A program made the position numbers and the translations under genes. A DNA stretch of 24,910 nt from contig CAKUHB010000035.1 of NCBI GenBank assembly GCA_934655875.1, positions 1 to 24,910 on the forward strand, written 5' to 3'. The notes beneath the pieces were generated by a model. It saw nothing but the letters and a program-made list of their open reading frames with translations, was not told the DNA's origin and ran no database searches. Positions 21,282-24,910 of this stretch are shown here, in pieces (positions within the stretch are counted from its first letter, which is position 1; each line of letters starts with the position of its first letter). Source of the DNA: an uncultured Oscillospiraceae bacterium. Its GTDB lineage: Bacteria; Bacillota; Clostridia; Oscillospirales; Oscillospiraceae.

Positions 21282-22409
21282 TCAACCCTTTGTGACCCAC
21301 GTATTTGTGGCAAGGCAGGTGAGATAGGCATTGATGAAGCCGTCGAGCGCGCCATCCATGACGGCGTTCACGTTTGAGGTCTCAAAGCCCGTGCGCGTGT
21401 CCTTGACGAGCGTGTAGGGCATGAAGACGTAGTTGCGGATCTGGCTGCCCCATTCGATCTTGAGCTGCGCGCCCTTGATGTCGGAGATCTTGTCCAGATG
21501 CTCGCGCTCTTTGATCTCGATGAGCTTGGAGCGGAGCATGCGCATGCACGTCTCGCGGTTCTGGAACTGGTCGCGCTGCGTCTGGCAGGAGACGACAATG
21601 CCGGTCGGCTTGTGGATCAGGCGCACAGCCGAGGACGTCTTGTTGATGTGCTGGCCGCCCGCGCCGGAGGAGCGGTAGACCTGCATTTCGATATCCTCCG
21701 GGCGGATCTCCACGTCCTTGGAATCGTCGGTGATCTCGGGGATGACCTCGACCGCGGCAAACGAGGTCTGCCGGCGGGCGTTTGCGTCAAACGGGGACAC
21801 GCGGACAAGGCGGTGCACGCCGTTTTCACTCTTGAGAAGACCGTAGGCGTTCTCGCCCTCGATGAGGATGCTGGCGGACTTGATACCGGCTTCGTCGCCG
21901 TCAAGATAGTCGAGGATCTTGTAGCTCAGGCCGTGCTGCTCGGTCCAGTGAGTGTACATGCGGTAGAGCATGGAAGCCCAGTCCTGCGCTTCGGTGCCGC
22001 CCGCGCCTGCCTGGAAGGAGACAATGGCATTATTATTATCGTATTCCCCGGACAGAAGCGTCTCCAGCCGGGCCTTTTCCATTTCCTGCTCCAGCTCGGC
22101 ATAGCCTGCGACCAGCTCGTCCAGCATGGAGTCGTCGTTATCCTCGATGGCCATTTCGCAGAGGGTATAAAGATCATCCCACTGGCTGCACATCTTTTTG
22201 TAAAGACCGACCTTGGACTCCAGCAGGCGGCACTGCTTCATGACCTTCTGCGACGTCTCCTGATTGTCCCAGAAGCCGTCGGAGTCGATCTGCGCGTGCA
22301 GACGCTCGATCTCCTCCTTTGCCGCTTCGATGCCGAGAGAATCCGCCAGCGCGTCGAGCTTCGGGCGGACGTTATTGAGCTTTACCTTATATTCACCAAA
22401 TTCAATCAT
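21282..22409 (-). CDS. prfB: Peptide chain release factor 2 (RF2), without programmed frameshift
   Basis: A cytosolic factor that ends translation at UGA and UAA. The protein is 375 aa, normal for RF2. It carries the stop-codon reading tripeptide SPF in RLVRVSPFDANARRQTSF and the peptidyl hydrolysis motif GGQ in SSGAGGQHINKTSSAV. Start is ATG 22409, with a weak GGGA ribosome site; the frame is open further upstream but crosses the promoter (22444-22472). In many bacteria codons 25-26 are CUU UGA and a +1 shift is needed. Here codon 25 (L25, CTC at 22337-22335) is followed by GGC and the frame continues, so the usual autoregulation is absent. Confidence 0.95.
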   Translation of the reverse strand: MIEFGEYKVKLNNVRPKLDALADSLGIEAAKEEIERLHAQIDSDGFWDNQETSQKVMKQCRLLESKVGLYKKMCSQWDDLYTLCEMAIEDNDDSMLDELVAGYAELEQEMEKARLETLLSGEYDNNNAIVSFQAGAGGTEAQDWASMLYRMYTHWTEQHGLSYKILDYLDGDEAGIKSASILIEGENAYGLLKSENGVHRLVRVSPFDANARRQTSFAAVEVIPEITDDSKDVEIRPEDIEMQVYRSSGAGGQHINKTSSAVRLIHKPTGIVVSCQTQRDQFQNRETCMRMLRSKLIEIKEREHLDKISDIKGAQLKIEWGSQIRNYVFMPYTLVKDTRTGFETSNVNAVMDGALDGFINAYLTCLATNTWVTKG

Positions 22410-22443
22410 GATTTTCCCACACTTTTCAAAATTGTCGGAACAT

Positions 22444-22472
22444 ATTATACAGGAAAAACCGGGGGATGTAAA
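22444..22472 (-). promoter_or_regulatory. Sigma-A promoter of prfB
   Basis: Minus strand TTTACA (22472-22467), 17-bp spacer, TATAAT (22449-22444), 35 bases before the start codon. Confidence 0.7.
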
Positions 22473-22608
22473 GAGGGGAAAGCGGCACGAAGCGGCTTCT
22501 CCGGCCTCGGAGCCGCTGAGACTGCCAATAATTACGAAGAACGGTCGGATGACAGAGCAGCAGGGGAAGTGTGAAGGGGGCAAAGAGCCACCTTCACGTT
22601 CAATCAAT
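22473..22608. other. Intergenic stretch without a supported gene
   Basis: Between the prfB promoter and the hairpin pair I see no ORF with a ribosome binding site, no RNA gene and no clear repeat. Confidence 0.5.
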
Positions 22609-22678
22609 CAGTTGTCGAACTTTGGAAAAGTTCGACAACTGTCTCAGCGCGTCGAAAAAAGACTTTTCCGACACGCTG
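22609..22678. repeat. Two adjacent AT-core hairpins sharing a GTCGAA motif
   Basis: Hairpin 1 (22609-22641): CAGTTGTCGAACT pairs with AGTTCGACAACTG. Hairpin 2 (22645-22678): CAGCG.GTCG with CGAC.CGCTG around an A/T core. Both contain GTCGAA/TTCGAC-like arms, a motif also found in the outer arms of the element at 15193-15456. They may be REP-type repeats or terminators for the small ORF upstream on the minus strand. Confidence 0.6.
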
Positions 22679-22691
22679 GCCGCTTTTGCCA

Positions 22692-22784
22692 TTATCTCCG
22701 GCTGACCTCGTAGTCCGTATCGCAGAAGATCAGATCATCCAGATCGCCGCGTTCGGCCGAACCGGCGCTTTCACAAAGCTTCAT
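22692..22784 (-). CDS. Small acidic 30-aa ORF, unknown
   Basis: Too short for ordinary gene finders. ATG 22784-22782 to TAA 22694-22692 encodes 30 residues. Eight of the last 26 are Asp or Glu, and there are two Cys (C4, C21); the tail reads DLDDLIFCDTDYEVSRR. The support is a very strong Shine-Dalgarno, AAAAAGGAGG, 6 bases before ATG, and a TATACT box (minus strand, 22819-22814) about 30 bases before the start. I see no convincing -35. Hairpins follow downstream at 22609-22678. There is no membrane segment or clear leader-peptide motif. It could be a genuine microprotein, a regulatory peptide or a modified-peptide precursor; I do not recognise the family. Confidence 0.5.
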   Translation of the reverse strand: MKLCESAGSAERGDLDDLIFCDTDYEVSRR

Positions 22785-22813
22785 AGGCATCCTCCTTTTT
22801 CGCAATCCTGACT

Positions 22814-22819
22814 AGTATA
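22814..22819 (-). promoter_or_regulatory. -10-like box before the 30-aa ORF
   Basis: Minus strand TATACT inside GCATATACTAG. A -35 box at 16-18 bases is poor. CATATACTA also matches the -10 of sigma-K (CATANNNTA), but the required AC upstream is lacking. Confidence 0.35.
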
Positions 22820-22890
22820 TGCAGAAGTGAGGAAGAATGCGCGTGAAACGTGACGAGCCTCCCTTGCCGCTCGCTTTTTGAGCACAGCTT

Positions 22891-23005
22891 CCTGCCTCTC
22901 CCTTTGGGAGAGGTGGCCAAGTGAAGCGAGGACGGAGAGGGTAAATGCTGCAAGGCTCTCTCAGTCACCTGCGGTGACAGCTCTCCCAGAGGGAGAGCCA
23001 AGGCT
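22891..23005. repeat. MITE-like intergenic repeat built of three hairpins
   Basis: CCTCTCCCTTTGGGAGAGG (22895-22913), GTCACC-TGC-GGTGAC (22964-22978) and CTCTCCC-AGA-GGGAGAG (22981-22997) are three hairpins in about 110 bases. The ends CCTGCCTCTCCC and GGGAGAGCCAAGG form rough inverted repeats. This closely resembles a repeat very frequent between genes of gut Clostridia such as Faecalibacterium relatives (memory). A 91-codon reading frame across it (23046-22771, minus) is just the repeat and is not a gene. Confidence 0.75.
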
Positions 23006-23008
23006 GAC

Positions 23009-23042
23009 AGCGGCCCACAGGGTTTCCTGCGGGCCGCTGCCA
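23009..23042 (-). terminator. Possible terminator of the glutamine synthetase gene
   Basis: AGCGGCCCACAGG (23009-23021) pairs with CCTGCGGGCCGCT (23026-23038) with one mismatch, a long GC stem 55 bases after the glnN stop. A T run is lacking, so termination efficiency is uncertain. Confidence 0.45.
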
Positions 23043-23092
23043 ACACAAATGAAAAGAGGAATCTTGAAACAGGCGTAATTGGTTGCCGGGTA

Positions 23093-24910
23093 TCAGCGGA
23101 CGCTGAACATCAGCTCTCCGTAGGACGGATACGGCCAGCAGGCACGGGAGGTGAGCGTCTCCATTTCGTCGACGGTCAGCCGCAGCCCGGTCATGTCCTT
23201 GAAGACCACGGCCTGATAGAACTTGGCCGCCAGCTCGGCATCGGCCTCTTCACCGGCCTGCAGCAGCGCCTCGTCGAGCTTCGACGCGTCCATACTGGCC
23301 GCGTCGGTCAGCTCGGCCAGCCGCGATGCGGTCTTCATTTCATAGCCGCCATAGCTCTCGCCGAGCAGGGACCGCTTTTCGGCGCCGGTCTTCATGAGCG
23401 TTGCCGTGTAGTCGGAGACGGCGGGGAGAATGTCAGTCGAGACCATATCCAGCATGGTCAGTGCCTCGATGCGCAGGACCTTGCAGTAGTTTTCCAGCAT
23501 GATCTCATAGCGGGCGTGCAGCTCAGCCTCGCTGTAGATCTTATGCGAGGTGAACAGCGACACGTTCTTTTTCGCGATCAGATACGGCACGCAGTCCGGC
23601 GTGGACTTGAGGTTGAGAAGCCCGCGCTTCTTTGCCTCATCCAGCCAGCCGGTGTCATAGCCGTTGCCGTTGAAGATGATGTGCTTGTGCTTGGCGATGG
23701 TGTCGCGGATGAGATCGTGGAGCGTGGTCTCAAAGTCGGCCGCGCTCTCCAGGATGTCGGCGTACTGGCGCAGCGACTCGGCGACTGCCGTGTTGAGAAC
23801 GACGTTCACATCCGAGATCGACGCGGAGGAGCCGAGCATGCGGAACTCAAATTTGTTGCCGGTGAAGGCGAACGGGGATGTGCGGTTGCGGTCGGTCGTG
23901 TCCTTCGGGAATTTCGGCAGAACGTGGACACCGATCTTCAGCAGCTCCTTCTCCTTCGCGTCATAGGCCGTGTCGGACTCGATGGCGTCGAGAATCTCCG
24001 TCAGCTCTGTGCCGAGGAACATCGACACGACGGCGGGAGGCGCTTCGTTCGCGCCGAGCCGGTGGTCGTTGCCCGCCGAGGCAACGGAGATGCGCAGCAG
24101 ATCCTGATAATCGTCGACCGCCTGAATGACGGCGCAGAGGAACAGCAGAAACTGTGCATTTTCGCTCGGCGTCTCGCCCGGCTCGAGCAGGTTGACGCCG
24201 GTGTCAGTCGAGATGGACCAGTTGTTATGCTTGCCGGAGCCGTTGACGCCGGCAAAGGGCTTTTCGTGCAGCAGGCAGACCATACCGTGCTTGCGGGCGA
24301 TCTTCTGCATCAGCTCCATCGTCAGCTGGTTGTGGTCGGCGGCGATATTGGTGGTGGTGAAGACCGGCGCCAGCTCGTGCTGGCCGGGCGCGACCTCGTT
24401 ATGCTCCGTCTTGGCCAGAACGCCGAGCTTCCACAGCTCCTCGTCCAGATCCTGCATGAACGCGGCGACGCGCGGCTTGAGTGTGCCGAAGTAATGATCG
24501 TCCAGCTCCTGCCCCTTGGGCGGCTTGCTGCCGAAGAGGGTGCGGCCGGTGTAGATGAGATCCTTGCGCCGGTTATAGAGCGCCTCGTCAATGAGGAAGT
24601 ATTCCTGCTCCGGGCCGACCGTCGTGCGCACGGCCTTGACGTCGCCGTGGCCGAACAGCTTCAGGATACGCAGGCCCTGCTTGTTGATTGCCTGCATGGA
24701 GCGCAGCAGCGGCGTCTTCTTGTCGAGCGCTTCGCCGCCGTAGGAACAGAACGCGGTCGGGATATATAATACCTTATCTTTAATGAAGGCGAAGGACGTC
24801 GGATCCCACGCGGTATAGCCGCGCGCCTCAAACGTGGCGCGCAGACCGCCGGAGGGGAAGCTGGACGCGTCCGGCTCGCCCTGGATCAGCTCCTTGCCGG
24901 AGAACTCCAT
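23093..24910 (-). CDS. glnN: Glutamine synthetase type III (GlnN), N-terminus outside the window
   Basis: An ATP-dependent enzyme that joins ammonium to glutamate. 605 codons are visible; GSIII proteins are about 700 aa, and the visible sequence begins inside the conserved N-terminal domain (FPSGGLRATFEARGYTAWDP). Roughly 90 residues therefore lie beyond 24910, and the ATG at the window edge is internal. Hallmarks are TVGPEQEYFLID (metal-binding Glu), KTEHNEVAPGQHELAP, KPFAGVNGSGKHNNWS (ATP-binding signature) and AGNDHRLGANEAPPAVVSMFLG. The C-terminus carries the extra helical domain typical of type III, ending ACWPYPSYGELMFSVR. It is a single gene as far as can be seen, with a repeat and possible terminator behind it. 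Confidence 0.95.
   Translation of the reverse strand: MEFSGKELIQGEPDASSFPSGGLRATFEARGYTAWDPTSFAFIKDKVLYIPTAFCSYGGEALDKKTPLLRSMQAINKQGLRILKLFGHGDVKAVRTTVGPEQEYFLIDEALYNRRKDLIYTGRTLFGSKPPKGQELDDHYFGTLKPRVAAFMQDLDEELWKLGVLAKTEHNEVAPGQHELAPVFTTTNIAADHNQLTMELMQKIARKHGMVCLLHEKPFAGVNGSGKHNNWSISTDTGVNLLEPGETPSENAQFLLFLCAVIQAVDDYQDLLRISVASAGNDHRLGANEAPPAVVSMFLGTELTEILDAIESDTAYDAKEKELLKIGVHVLPKFPKDTTDRNRTSPFAFTGNKFEFRMLGSSASISDVNVVLNTAVAESLRQYADILESAADFETTLHDLIRDTIAKHKHIIFNGNGYDTGWLDEAKKRGLLNLKSTPDCVPYLIAKKNVSLFTSHKIYSEAELHARYEIMLENYCKVLRIEALTMLDMVSTDILPAVSDYTATLMKTGAEKRSLLGESYGGYEMKTASRLAELTDAASMDASKLDEALLQAGEEADAELAAKFYQAVVFKDMTGLRLTVDEMETLTSRACWPYPSYGELMFSVR

Noticed and set aside
22410..22607. N-terminal extension of RF2
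   Set aside because: It crosses the prfB promoter, has low-complexity composition, and the RF2 alignment starts at ATG 22409.
22609..23005. Possible CRISPR array
   Set aside because: The repeats are palindromes of different sequence and irregular spacing, without uniform spacers and without cas genes.
22771..23046. A 91-codon minus-strand frame
   Set aside because: It consists of the MITE-like repeat, with no ribosome site. Only the separate 30-codon ORF near its end is plausible.

Overview
The window looks like a piece of chromosome from a spore-forming, fairly GC-rich gut Clostridia (Oscillospiraceae/Ruminococcaceae type). The evidence is four sporulation loci (spoIIR, cotJ, cotJC, spoIID), strong Shine-Dalgarno sites, a type III glutamine synthetase, an AGCS symporter, GC-rich coding sequence between AT-rich sigma-A promoters, and REP/MITE-like intergenic palindromes of a kind common in this family. 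The assignment is by sequence style and gene content only.

Layout. 1-500: the broken 3' end of a tyrosine integrase beside a tRNA-Thr(CGT) gene, the scar of a mobile element. 660-3000: an alanine/glycine:Na+ symporter convergent with a DeoR-family repressor. 3140-6093: an MBOAT O-acyltransferase and a DHHW-motif partner in one operon, probably modifying a cell-surface polymer. 6097-9560 (minus): thrH - DUF1015 - ispE in one operon, followed by spoIIR, which has its own sigma-F-like promoter built into the preceding terminator. 9720-9990: a DUF378 membrane protein behind a sigma-G-like promoter. 10054-14377: a divergent pair of single-pass membrane proteins. One has a zinc ribbon inside and Big_2-type domains outside. 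The other has a kinase-like domain with a degenerate HRD motif inside and fibronectin-III-like repeats outside. 14450-15100: an apparently autoregulated TetR protein. 15193-15456: a nested inverted-repeat element. 15472-16770 (minus): a CPA2 cation/H+ antiporter. 16955-18019: a fused CotJA-CotJB protein and the manganese catalase CotJC. 18062-19744 (minus): a membrane-anchored TPR/LRR protein. 19878-20852: spoIID with a sigma-E-like promoter. 20896-22409 (minus): secG and prfB (RF2 without the programmed frameshift). 22600-23092: hairpins, a 30-codon small ORF and a MITE-like repeat. 23093-24910 (minus): the C-terminal part of glutamine synthetase III, which runs off the window.

Most genes are ordinary chromosomal housekeeping or sporulation genes. 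The parts most worth a second look are the pseudokinase/Big_2 divergent pair, the sigma-F-like promoter nested in the terminator upstream of spoIIR, the sigma-G-like promoter of DUF378, the nested inverted-repeat element, and the 30-codon ORF with a very strong ribosome binding site. I found no CRISPR array, rRNA, complete mobile element or recognisable defence system. All promoter and terminator calls come from reading by eye against remembered consensus sequences.
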